Source: an uncultured Lachnospiraceae bacterium (lineage in GTDB: Bacteria > Bacillota > Clostridia > Lachnospirales > Lachnospiraceae). Taken from it: a stretch of 64,000 nucleotides of DNA. The DNA is taken from positions 1-64,000 of the forward strand of contig USGU01000010.1 of assembly GCA_900554415.1 (NCBI GenBank). Direction: 5' to 3'. Below are positions 24,543 through 31,097 of the stretch, piece after piece. Numbering within the stretch: the first letter of the stretch is position 1; every line of letters begins with the position of its first letter. The translations under genes and the position numbers were made by a program. The notes below the pieces were generated by a model. It was not told the origin of the DNA and made no database searches. It saw only the letters and a list, made by a program, of their open reading frames with translations.

Positions 24543-25874
24543 TTATATATAGTGATATTTATTTCTTTGGCGCACAAAGAAAGTGATGGTAACACATAAG
24601 GTCAAAAGTTCTGCAACTGCAACAGAAAACCAGATGCCGTTGATATCAAATATCATTGGAAGTATGAGTACGCAGGCAAGCTGGAAGACCAGTGTGCGCA
24701 GGAAAGAGATAGCGGCTGAAATCGGCCCGTTATTCAGTGCGGTAAAGAATGCGGAACCATAAATGTTAAATCCGTTGATCAAAAAGGTAATACTGTACAG
24801 CCGGAAACCATGCCGGGTCAGTTCAAACAGTTCCGGGTCATAGCCAACAAACAATGTTGCCAGTGGTGTCGCAATCAGTTGTGCAAGAATTACCAATGAC
24901 AATGCCCATGTACTTACAAGGGTGATACTTTTGCGAAGCAGATTTTTCAGTTCGTCATGGTGGGTAGCTCCATAATGATAGCTGACAATAGGCGCACTGC
25001 CGATGGAATAACCAAAATAAATAGCAGCAAAAATAAAGTTGACATACATGATTGTGCCATAAGCAGCAACACCGTTTTCTCCTGCAAATTTCATCAACTG
25101 AAGGTTGTAGAGTGAATTTACAATGGAACTGGAAAGGTTTGTCATCAGTTCAGAAGAACCGTTAATACAGGTTTGAAGCAAAACTCTTTTGTAAAAATGT
25201 GTCTTTCCAAGTTTCAGAAGACTGGAATTATTCCGGGAAAAATAGAGAACCGGGAACAGTCCACCGATAAATTCACCGCAAACGGTTGCAAATGCAGCTC
25301 CTGCCAGTCCAAAATGAAGGACAGCGACAAATAAGAAGTCTAAAATCATATTTGTTACACCGGCAATCACAATTACACGGAGTCCAAGATGCGGCTTTTC
25401 AGCAGCAACGAAAAAACTCTGGAAAACATTTTGCAGCATGAAGGGTGTGAGCGAAATAAAAAGAATTCGCCCATAAAGGATACTGTTTTGTAACAATTTT
25501 CCGCTTGCTCCAAGCATAATTGCAACGGGACGTACCGATAACATTCCTATAATAGAAATGATAAGTCCACCGATAATTGTCACATAGACTAGCATAGAAA
25601 AATATTCATTTGCCAGCTCTTTCTTTCCTTCGCCTAAGGTCTTTGCTACGATTGCACTACCTCCGGTTCCAATCATAAAACCTAAGGCACTGACACCCAT
25701 CAAAAACGGCATCATCAGATTGACGGCAGCAAAAGCCGTTTTCCCTACGAAGTTTGATACGAAAAGACCATCCACTACACTGTAAATAGAAGTAAAAATC
25801 ATCATAATAATAGATGGCATAACAAATCGCAGCAATTTTTTATAGGTAAAATGTTCTGATAATTGTATTTGCAT
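24543..25874 (-). CDS. MATE-family efflux transporter
   Basis: A 443-residue membrane protein with about twelve hydrophobic helices and the MATE pattern: two halves each beginning with a P-rich helix (LRFVMPSIIMMIFTSIYSVVDGLFV, with the conserved Asp/Gly, and later GSAPIVSYHYGA). Family knowledge: Na+- or H+-driven export of cationic drugs or metabolites. The start is ATG 25874 with AGGAGG 9 nt upstream, not the longer frame at 25958, which would run through the end of the MarR gene. It lies 2 nt after marR in the same operon, so MarR-controlled drug efflux is likely. Confidence 0.93.
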   Translation of the reverse strand: MQIQLSEHFTYKKLLRFVMPSIIMMIFTSIYSVVDGLFVSNFVGKTAFAAVNLMMPFLMGVSALGFMIGTGGSAIVAKTLGEGKKELANEYFSMLVYVTIIGGLIISIIGMLSVRPVAIMLGASGKLLQNSILYGRILFISLTPFMLQNVFQSFFVAAEKPHLGLRVIVIAGVTNMILDFLFVAVLHFGLAGAAFATVCGEFIGGLFPVLYFSRNNSSLLKLGKTHFYKRVLLQTCINGSSELMTNLSSSIVNSLYNLQLMKFAGENGVAAYGTIMYVNFIFAAIYFGYSIGSAPIVSYHYGATHHDELKNLLRKSITLVSTWALSLVILAQLIATPLATLFVGYDPELFELTRHGFRLYSITFLINGFNIYGSAFFTALNNGPISAAISFLRTLVFQLACVLILPMIFDINGIWFSVAVAELLTLCVTITFFVRQRNKYHYI

Positions 25875-25876
25875 GA

Positions 25877-26338
25877 TTACAAATCCTCCTGAATTTTGGG
25901 TAAACCTGCCCGCATGGCAGTAATATATTTGCTGTATAGTTCCAGCATTTTCCGGCATTCTTCTTCTGTCATCACAGAGAATGCGTCACTTTCGAGATGA
26001 TGGACAGGGTAAAATTTCTGCTCGATTAATTTCCTCCCGGCATCCGTGAGATAAATGTGCATATTTCTTCCTTTTCCGGCCTGAAGCGTCAGATATCCTT
26101 CTTCCTCTAACTTACGGATGGAAGAATGTACGGTCTGTTTTGGAAGACAGGAAGCCTGGCAAATATCTTTTTGCAGACAGCCATCACCCATTTCAGAAAG
26201 AGTGTAAAAAATATCAAAAACACTATCTGATAAATGCAGTGTACGGGCAAGTTCATGGTAAAATTCGTTCATTTCCTTATATATCCGGTTAAACTCCCTG
26301 AGGGAAGGAGAAATAGGTGGTTTTTGCATTTGAGTCAT
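25877..26338 (-). CDS. MarR-family transcriptional regulator
   Basis: A 153-residue regulator with the winged helix-turn-helix of the MarR family at about residues 45-105: CLQKDICQASCLPKQTVHSSIRKLEEEGYL followed by the wing with AGKGRNMHIYLTDAG. Such proteins repress transport genes until a phenolic or other ligand binds. Start ATG 26338 follows GAGGAAA. It heads a two-gene operon with the MATE pump, and the promoter (26392-26420) is overlapped by a 14-bp inverted repeat that is the obvious operator for autoregulation. Confidence 0.92.
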   Translation of the reverse strand: MTQMQKPPISPSLREFNRIYKEMNEFYHELARTLHLSDSVFDIFYTLSEMGDGCLQKDICQASCLPKQTVHSSIRKLEEEGYLTLQAGKGRNMHIYLTDAGRKLIEQKFYPVHHLESDAFSVMTEEECRKMLELYSKYITAMRAGLPKIQEDL

Positions 26339-26366
26339 AAAATTTCCTCACTTTCATAAATAAAAA

Positions 26367-26420
26367 ACAAGTCTGAAATCGTACTTGAAGAAGTATAGTC
26401 TGATTTCGGACTTGTGTCAA
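26367..26420 (-). promoter_or_regulatory. marR-MATE promoter with overlapping operator
   Basis: On the minus strand TTGACA (26420-26415), 17 bp, TATACT (26397-26392). An inverted repeat with arms at 26367-26380 and 26402-26415 (14 bp, one mismatch; arm ACAAGTCTGAAATC) spans the spacer and the start of transcription, with an inner GTACTT/AAGTAT pair. Confidence 0.7.
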
Positions 26421-26468
26421 GAGGAAAATATAAATTGTAAAAATAAGTGCCAATAAGTCTAAAAAAGA

Positions 26469-26516
26469 AGAAGTATGGTCTGGAAAATGAATTTCCCATT
26501 CCATACTTCTCTTTTT
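26469..26516. terminator. Bidirectional terminator downstream of rubrerythrin
   Basis: AGAAGTATGG (26469-26478) pairs with CCATACTTCT (26501-26510). T runs follow on both strands. It ends the perR-rubrerythrin transcript on the minus strand. Confidence 0.85.
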
Positions 26517-26537
26517 TATCCTTACTCGGCTTGTAGC

Positions 26538-27083
26538 TTATCCGAAGTATCTCTTTAATAATCCTTCGAATGCTTTTCCGTGGCGGGCTTCGTCGCGTGC
26601 CATTTCGTGTACGGTATCATGGATTGCATCGAGGTTTGCAGCTTTTGCACGTTTTGCAAGGTCAAATTTACCTGCGGTTGCTCCGTGTTCTGCTTCTACT
26701 CTCATTTCGAGGTTTTTCTTTGTGCTGTCTGTTACGACTTCTCCTAATAATTCAGCAAATTTTGCAGCGTGTTCAGCTTCTTCAAATGCTGCTTTTTCCC
26801 AGTATAACCCAATTTCTGGGTATCCTTCTCTATGAGCAACTCTTGCCATTGCAAGATACATTCCGACTTCTGAGCATTCTCCTTCGAAGTTTGCGCGTAA
26901 ATCAGCGAGAATATCTTCGCTTACACCCTGAGCAACACCTACAACGTGTTCTGCAGCCCATTCTCTTTCGCCTTCTTTTACTTCTGTAAATTTCTCAGGT
27001 CCAACACCACATACTGGACATTTTTCTGGTGCTGAATCTCCTTCATGAACATAACCACATACTGAACAGACGTATTTTTTCAT
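26538..27083 (-). CDS. Reverse rubrerythrin (peroxide reductase)
   Basis: A 181-residue protein with domain order reversed from classic rubrerythrin: an N-terminal rubredoxin-type Fe(Cys)4 site (CSVCGY at residues 6-11, CPVCGVGPEKF at about 22-32) and then a ferritin-like di-iron four-helix domain (EGECSEVGMY; EEAEHAAKF; EAEHGAT; ARDEARHGKAF, each giving an E..EXXH ligand). Family knowledge: in Clostridia such proteins act as NAD(P)H-dependent H2O2 and O2 reductases and are induced by PerR loss. It is the second gene after perR with a 30-nt gap, strongly suggesting PerR control. Start ATG 27083 follows AAAGGAG. Confidence 0.94.
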   Translation of the reverse strand: MKKYVCSVCGYVHEGDSAPEKCPVCGVGPEKFTEVKEGEREWAAEHVVGVAQGVSEDILADLRANFEGECSEVGMYLAMARVAHREGYPEIGLYWEKAAFEEAEHAAKFAELLGEVVTDSTKKNLEMRVEAEHGATAGKFDLAKRAKAANLDAIHDTVHEMARDEARHGKAFEGLLKRYFG

Positions 27084-27113
27084 AGTTTTAATCTCCTTTT
27101 TTTATATTATTTT

Positions 27114-27506
27114 TTATTTTGCTTCTTCTGAGCAATGTTTACAGGTTCCATGGAAAAGTATGGTGTGCCCCACAATCTTTCCGTCAAAGAATTTAGATGC
27201 ATATTTATTAAGTTCATCTAAATCCGACATATCCAAGTCATATACGTTTCCGCAGTTCTGACAGCAGAAATGATAATGTGGATTGGTATTTCCGTCAAAA
27301 CGGTCTGCACCGTCTGGTGTTGTAATTTTAACAGCTTCACCTAAATCGGTCAGCAGATTCAAGTTGCGATATACAGTTCCGAGACTGATATTTGGAAATT
27401 CTTTACGGACATGCATATATACAGTATCTGCTGTTGGATGTGATGTGGTGGAAGCAAGGTAGGATTTAATTGCTTCTCGCTGCCTGCTATATTTTAATGT
27501 TACCAT
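27114..27506 (-). CDS. perR: Fur-family peroxide repressor PerR
   Basis: A 130-residue Fur-family regulator: winged helix with PTADTVYMHVRKEFPNISLGTVYRNLNLL, then the dimerisation domain with the metal ligands HYHFCCQNCG (structural zinc CxxC) and a closing CKHC (second CxxC). The pairing with a rubrerythrin points to PerR rather than Fur. Metal-catalysed oxidation by H2O2 would release it from DNA. ATG 27506 is preferred over TTG 27512 because GGAGG is 8-10 nt upstream. An A/T-rich inverted element overlaps its own promoter. Confidence 0.88.
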   Translation of the reverse strand: MVTLKYSRQREAIKSYLASTTSHPTADTVYMHVRKEFPNISLGTVYRNLNLLTDLGEAVKITTPDGADRFDGNTNPHYHFCCQNCGNVYDLDMSDLDELNKYASKFFDGKIVGHTILFHGTCKHCSEEAK

Positions 27507-27527
27507 TTTCAATCACCTCCACACACA

Positions 27528-27577
27528 ATAATGATAACTGTTACTGATATTATAGCTTAGTGAAAAAATATTGTCAA
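27528..27577 (-). promoter_or_regulatory. perR promoter with candidate PerR box
   Basis: On the minus strand TTGACA (27577-27572), 17 bp, TATAAT (27554-27549), a consensus promoter. ATAAT...ATTAT arms at 27528-27532 and 27549-27553, around ATGATAACTGTTA, resemble a degenerate Fur/PerR box overlapping the -10; the match is only partial. Confidence 0.6.
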
Positions 27578-27683
27578 TAGATTTTGCTATTTGTTTTTAT
27601 TATTTCTTTTTATTATTTAAATATTCCATGGTGAAAAGTTCTTTGTATAATAATGGAAAATATGGATATACTGAAAAATGAAA

Positions 27684-27700
27684 TGTAACATTTTGTAACA
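27684..27700 (+). promoter_or_regulatory. Paired TGTAAC repeat, WalR-like (N4)
   Basis: TGTAAC at 27684-27689 and 27694-27699, separated by 4 nt, about 75 bp upstream of the NlpC/P60 promoter. The WalR consensus is TGTWAH-N5-TGTWAH; this copy has one base less. Confidence 0.45.
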
Positions 27701-27770
27701 TTTAAGATACAAAAACAGACAAAATATTTATAAAAAATATGTAAAGAAAATTAAAAACAGCGAAATACAG

Positions 27771-27799
27771 TTGACAAATACATTTGTTGTTGTTAGAAT
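27771..27799 (+). promoter_or_regulatory. Promoter of the NlpC/P60 hydrolase gene
   Basis: TTGACA (27771-27776), 17 bp, TAGAAT (27794-27799). Confidence 0.7.
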
Positions 27800-27814
27800 G
27801 GCAAACGTAATAAG

Positions 27815-27831
27815 TGTAACAAATTTGTAAC
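27815..27831 (+). promoter_or_regulatory. Candidate WalR (YycF) box
   Basis: TGTAAC (27815-27820), 5 nt, TGTAAC (27826-27831): an exact match to the WalR recognition pattern, about 10-25 bp after the predicted transcription start of a peptidoglycan hydrolase gene, a classic WalR target class. Confidence 0.6.
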
Positions 27832-27869
27832 ATTTACAAAAGATAAGAATCATAAAGGAGGATAGTTTT

Positions 27870-28718
27870 ATGCATTCGAATCTGAAAAAGGGTTTAATTC
27901 TTATTACACTAATGGGAACGATTTCCAGTCAGGGACTCTCAGTTATGGCATCCGAAGGGGAGAAACAATTGGGTGAACTGGGACAAGGCATGGGAATTGA
28001 GACACTGCTAAGTGAAGTATCTGAGGAAGTTATGATAGATATTCAATTGGCGAAGGATAATAAGGGTGAGTATTCAGATATGGCGTTTACAAACGTCACA
28101 AGCTTCTTATATGTAAGAAGTGAACCGACAAAAGACAGCGAATATGTCGGTAAATTATATCCGGGTTCTGCGATGAAGATTACGGGAACCGTGGATGAAT
28201 GGACACCGGTTGAAACTGGTGAAGTCACAGGATATGTAAAAACAGAGTACATTATTTTGGGTGAAGAAGCGGAAAGTATCGCACAGCAGATGGCAGACAA
28301 TGGTGAAGAATTTGTATATGCAGAATCACGCCAGCAGGAAGAACAAAGATTACAGGAAGAAGCAGCACAGATGGTAAATGCTGGACAAGAGGTTGTTGAT
28401 TATGCTTGTCAGTTTATTGGAAATCCATATGTGTGGGGCGGAACAAGTCTTACGAACGGAGCAGACTGTTCGGGATTTGTACAGTCGGTTTTTGCAAACT
28501 TTGGCGTAGCACTTCCAAGAACCTCTTATGAACAGCGAAGTGCAGGAGTTGGAGTTTCATATACAGAAGCTATGCCGGGAGATATCATCTGTTATGACGG
28601 ACATGTTGGTATTTATATAGGAAATGATCAGATTGTAAATGCTATGAGTCCTTCACAGGGAATTCGAATTTCTTCCGCTACTTATGCGAACATTCTTGCT
28701 GTTCGAAGAGTTTTGTAA
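27870..28718 (+). CDS. Secreted SH3 - NlpC/P60 peptidoglycan endopeptidase
   Basis: A 282-residue secreted protein: signal peptide (about 1-27), a bacterial SH3 domain (about 75-128; SFLYVRSEPTKDSEYVGKLY), a glutamate-rich helical linker, and a C-terminal NlpC/P60 domain with catalytic Cys200 in GADCSGFVQS and His245 in DGHVGIYIG. Family knowledge: such D,L-endopeptidases cut stem peptides during wall growth or cell separation. Start follows AAAGGAGG. The upstream region contains a consensus promoter and WalR-like boxes, suggesting control by the cell-wall two-component system. Confidence 0.93.
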   Translation: MHSNLKKGLILITLMGTISSQGLSVMASEGEKQLGELGQGMGIETLLSEVSEEVMIDIQLAKDNKGEYSDMAFTNVTSFLYVRSEPTKDSEYVGKLYPGSAMKITGTVDEWTPVETGEVTGYVKTEYIILGEEAESIAQQMADNGEEFVYAESRQQEEQRLQEEAAQMVNAGQEVVDYACQFIGNPYVWGGTSLTNGADCSGFVQSVFANFGVALPRTSYEQRSAGVGVSYTEAMPGDIICYDGHVGIYIGNDQIVNAMSPSQGIRISSATYANILAVRRVL

Positions 28719-28757
28719 AAAAAGAATTGTATACACAAAAAATAAAATTGTCAGCCT

Positions 28758-28790
28758 GAAAATCCAGAAACATGCGTTCTGGATTTTCTT
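28758..28790 (+). terminator. Rho-independent terminator of the NlpC/P60 gene
   Basis: GAAAATCCAGAA (28758-28769) and TTCTGGATTTTC (28777-28788) form a perfect 12-bp stem with a 7-nt loop. Confidence 0.85.
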
Positions 28791-28877
28791 ATATGAAGAA
28801 AAAATATTTTTGTCTAGTGCGCAAAATCACTAAATTTGTAGAAAATAGGGAAAATGAAGAAAAAAGAGTTTTCCGAG

Positions 28878-28974
28878 TTATCCACACGAAAAGCACAAAA
28901 AAAGGTGGAAAAATCAATGATTTGCAAAAGTTTTCCACGTTATCCACACAAAAACATATGTTTTATGTGGAAAA
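28878..28974. promoter_or_regulatory. DnaA-box cluster in a noncoding region
   Basis: Perfect DnaA boxes TTATCCACA lie at 28878-28886 and 28940-28948 (plus strand). Related TTTTCCACN elements are at 28931-28939 (plus) and, on the minus strand, near 28904-28912 and 28966-28974. All fall within 100 bp of an AT-rich stretch of about 500 bp (28719-29222) that otherwise holds only a terminator and the next promoter. Confidence 0.6.
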
Positions 28975-29160
28975 GTGGGATGAAAAAATGAACAAGCGTT
29001 TTGGATAAATTACATAAAATTTCAATTTTGTCGAATTAAGTCGAAAAATGTATTGACTTTTTAAAAGTCTAAAAACGATAAAAGATGTTTCAAAAGTAAA
29101 GAGAATTCAGAATATTTAAAAATACAATTTTTGACATAAAATGTTTTAAATACATAATGG

Positions 29161-29189
29161 TTGCCAAGAAATGAATGTGGTATTATAAT
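29161..29189 (+). promoter_or_regulatory. Promoter of the DUF1858 gene
   Basis: TTGCCA (29161-29166), 17 bp, TATAAT (29184-29189). A second candidate, TTGACA at 29131-29136 with CATAAT at 29153-29158, lies just upstream. Confidence 0.6.
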
Positions 29190-29222
29190 GAGAAAGTACG
29201 AAAAATAAAGGAGGTAATATAC

Positions 29223-29432
29223 ATGGCAATGCAGATTGATAAATCAATTATTATGGGAGAACTTCTTAGCAAGGCACCTGGTACAGCAGATATTCTCCAG
29301 GCAGAAGGTATGGGATGTATTTTCTGTCCATGCGCGCAGGTTGAAGCATTAGATGAAGCAGCAGCTACTCATGGTGTAGACGTAGATGCGCTTGTAGCAA
29401 AGCTTAATGCTTATCTTGCAACATTAGATTAA
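29223..29432 (+). CDS. DUF1858-domain protein
   Basis: A 69-residue cytoplasmic protein of the DUF1858 family: DKSIIMGELLSKAPGTADIL followed by a cysteine pair region GCIFCPCAQVEALDEAA. This domain also occurs fused to hybrid-cluster or redox proteins; the cysteines suggest metal or redox binding, but function is not established. ATG 29223 was chosen because AAAGGAGG lies 8 nt upstream; the longer frame from 29175 has no ribosome site. Confidence 0.9.
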   Translation: MAMQIDKSIIMGELLSKAPGTADILQAEGMGCIFCPCAQVEALDEAAATHGVDVDALVAKLNAYLATLD

Positions 29433-29476
29433 TTATTTGTGTAAGTGGTGCAAGCACGGACTTTGGCTCGTTGCTT

Positions 29477-29525
29477 CGCGTAAATAAAAACGGATTCCAT
29501 ATCGGAATCCGTTTTTATTTACGCG
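29477..29525. terminator. Bidirectional terminator, 22-bp perfect inverted repeat
   Basis: Arms at 29477-29498 and 29504-29525 are perfect complements around a 5-nt loop (ATATC); the stem carries AAATAAAAA and TTTTTATTT on its sides, so it terminates from both directions between the converging DUF1858 and mecA genes. Confidence 0.9.
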
Positions 29526-29568
29526 AGAAACTCACGACGCAAGTTTCTTATAGTTTTACAAATATTTT

Positions 29569-30333
29569 CTATAAGTTTCCTAATGTCTGAACTGCGTTTT
29601 GAGACGCAATCACATTACAATGTTCTTCCAAGAATGCAAGTGTTGCACTATTTCCCTGCTCTGACAATCCGTACTCAGAGAGCATATTGCAGATTTTGTT
29701 AAAATCTGATGCAGTGTGATTGGACTGGGTCAAAGCTAATATATAGATATCGTTTGTCTCATCTTTATAAAGCGTATTTGAACCCTGATACATGCTGACA
29801 AGTAATCTCGAGGCGCGAATAGCACTGTCCAGTGTGGAGAAAGAGAACATCCGAATGGATGGAGCTTTTTCTTCTGATTCTTCCGGAGCCGCCTCTTCGG
29901 TTGTGTCGGCAGAAGTATTCTCAGGTGTTGCGGAAACGGTATCCTTCATCTGCTTTAACAGATTCAGAAATTCCTCGGCGCCTTCCAATTTCTTCAAATG
30001 GTCAAGTACAGAAATATTCTTCTGATTTGAAGAGCCATTCTGCGGAGATGGAGAGAACTTTGCAAACCGTGTGTCAAGTTCTTCAGGGTCTTCTACCTTT
30101 GTAATAATAAGCACGATAGAATCGGGAGAAGTTGGGATAGCCTCAATCATTAAAGGCATATCATTTGCTTCAAAGCCAAATTCGTGTGCAGCCTGTTGCA
30201 TCATATCATGGAAAAGTGATTTCGCTTTTTCAGTTCCATAAGCCAATTCGCTTAACTTTAGCTGACGTTCTTCCAAATCAGCAGGTGTCAGCGTGCAGCG
30301 GATCTGGTTGTCATTGAGTTTTTCGATTTTCAT
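29569..30333 (-). CDS. mecA: Adaptor protein MecA
   Basis: A 254-residue MecA-family adaptor. The N-terminal domain (MKIEKLNDNQIRCTLTPADL; ELAYGTEKAKSLFHDMM) recruits substrates; the C-terminal domain (about 165-254; FSTLDSAIRASRLL, LALTQSN, NMLSEYG) docks on ClpC. Known role in Bacillus: delivers ComK and others to ClpCP for degradation. The middle linker is acidic (TEEAAPEESEEKAP). Start ATG 30333 follows GGAAGTGATGATAC. A TTTACA-17-TATACT promoter lies at 30377-30405. The substrate in this organism is unknown. Confidence 0.9.
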   Translation of the reverse strand: MKIEKLNDNQIRCTLTPADLEERQLKLSELAYGTEKAKSLFHDMMQQAAHEFGFEANDMPLMIEAIPTSPDSIVLIITKVEDPEELDTRFAKFSPSPQNGSSNQKNISVLDHLKKLEGAEEFLNLLKQMKDTVSATPENTSADTTEEAAPEESEEKAPSIRMFSFSTLDSAIRASRLLVSMYQGSNTLYKDETNDIYILALTQSNHTASDFNKICNMLSEYGLSEQGNSATLAFLEEHCNVIASQNAVQTLGNL

Positions 30334-30376
30334 GTATCATCACTTCCTTCACAATATAGTATAGCTACTCAGTATT

Positions 30377-30405
30377 AGTATAAACAAAAAACGGTGGGAT
30401 GTAAA
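30377..30405 (-). promoter_or_regulatory. mecA promoter
   Basis: On the minus strand TTTACA (30405-30400), 17 bp, TATACT (30382-30377). Confidence 0.55.
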
Positions 30406-30421
30406 CAAAATAAAAAAATAC

Positions 30422-30450
30422 TTGCAATAAAATTTATGATTTCATATAAT
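30422..30450 (+). promoter_or_regulatory. Plus-strand promoter before a structured leader
   Basis: TTGCAA (30422-30427), 17 bp, TATAAT (30445-30450). It would start a transcript at about 30457, some 245 nt before the next start codon. Confidence 0.6.
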
Positions 30451-30487
30451 AGCGGTACAAGGAAATAAAACCTATTTCAAAATAAAA

Positions 30488-30560
30488 GGTCTATCAAGAC
30501 CGGATGAACGCATTTCGCACATAAGCGTTTCAACATTCTTGTCGCATCCGACAATTTATC
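30488..30560. ncRNA. Candidate structured leader or small RNA
   Basis: GGTCT/AGACC hairpin (30488-30501), then CGGATG (30501-30506) able to pair with CATCCG (30545-30550) enclosing AACGC/GCGTT, and a TTGTC/GACAA hairpin (30539-30554). On the minus strand the first hairpin is followed by TTTTATTTT, so it can also act as a minus-strand terminator. I do not recognise a known RNA family; 30334-30700 has no gene. Confidence 0.3.
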
Positions 30561-30700
30561 AACAAGACAACAAGGAAAACTGGCAGCAGAGTATTTTCTT
30601 GTCATCGGGAAAAATAGAATAGTATATCACAGGCACTTTCAAAGACTGTTTTTTGCCGTAAAATCTGTCTGCCGAAATAAAGAGAAAAGCAGGGAGAACA

Positions 30701-30952
30701 ATGAAAAGAGAGAGCAAAAGCTATCAGGAATTATTTTCAGAGCTGACAGAGTATGAAAAGTCCGGTGTTCGCATGCACATAGATGGAAGACTGGCAAGCC
30801 CTCTGCAAATAGTTTCTGCACATATGATTCGTGAAACCAATAATTATATGAGGGACTATGTTATGGATGAAAATGGAAAGCTGAAAGAACTCGATTTTTA
30901 CGAAGTAGAAGAAAAGAAAGAACTGGAGGACCAGGCAGAGACAGAAGAATAA
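30701..30952 (+). CDS. Small hypothetical protein (83 aa)
   Basis: An 83-residue, charged, cytoplasmic protein; residues about 20-55 (GVRMHIDGRLASPLQIVSAHMIRETNNYMRDYV within KSG...DENGK) look like a conserved core, with an acidic tail (EEKKELEDQAETEE). The start has AGGGAGAAC upstream. I recognise the style of a small protein common in Lachnospiraceae but no named family. It is preceded by a long structured leader with its own promoter. Confidence 0.65.
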   Translation: MKRESKSYQELFSELTEYEKSGVRMHIDGRLASPLQIVSAHMIRETNNYMRDYVMDENGKLKELDFYEVEEKKELEDQAETEE

Positions 30953-31097
30953 CATAAACGAATAAAACAAAATATGAAACTGGTAAAAAAATAAACAGAC
31001 AGACCTCACGTAAAAGTTTTAGATTGTATTTCTAAATAGTTAACGAATTTCATAAAGTATGCTATAATAGGCTAAATGTAACGTGCGGAGGTGTAAT

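Noticed and set aside
26570..26989. 139-codon frame antisense to rubrerythrin
   Set aside because: Leu/Arg-rich antisense product with no ribosome site; the rubrerythrin frame is unambiguous.
28772..29008. 78-codon plus-strand frame in the DnaA-box region
   Set aside because: No good ribosome site, lysine-rich low-complexity product from AT-rich DNA, and it runs across the DnaA boxes; I regard it as a chance frame.
30457..30650. 6S RNA or a known riboswitch in the leader at 30.4-30.7 kb
   Set aside because: I could not match the long closing stem with a large central bubble of 6S RNA, nor any riboswitch core; left as an unclassified candidate.
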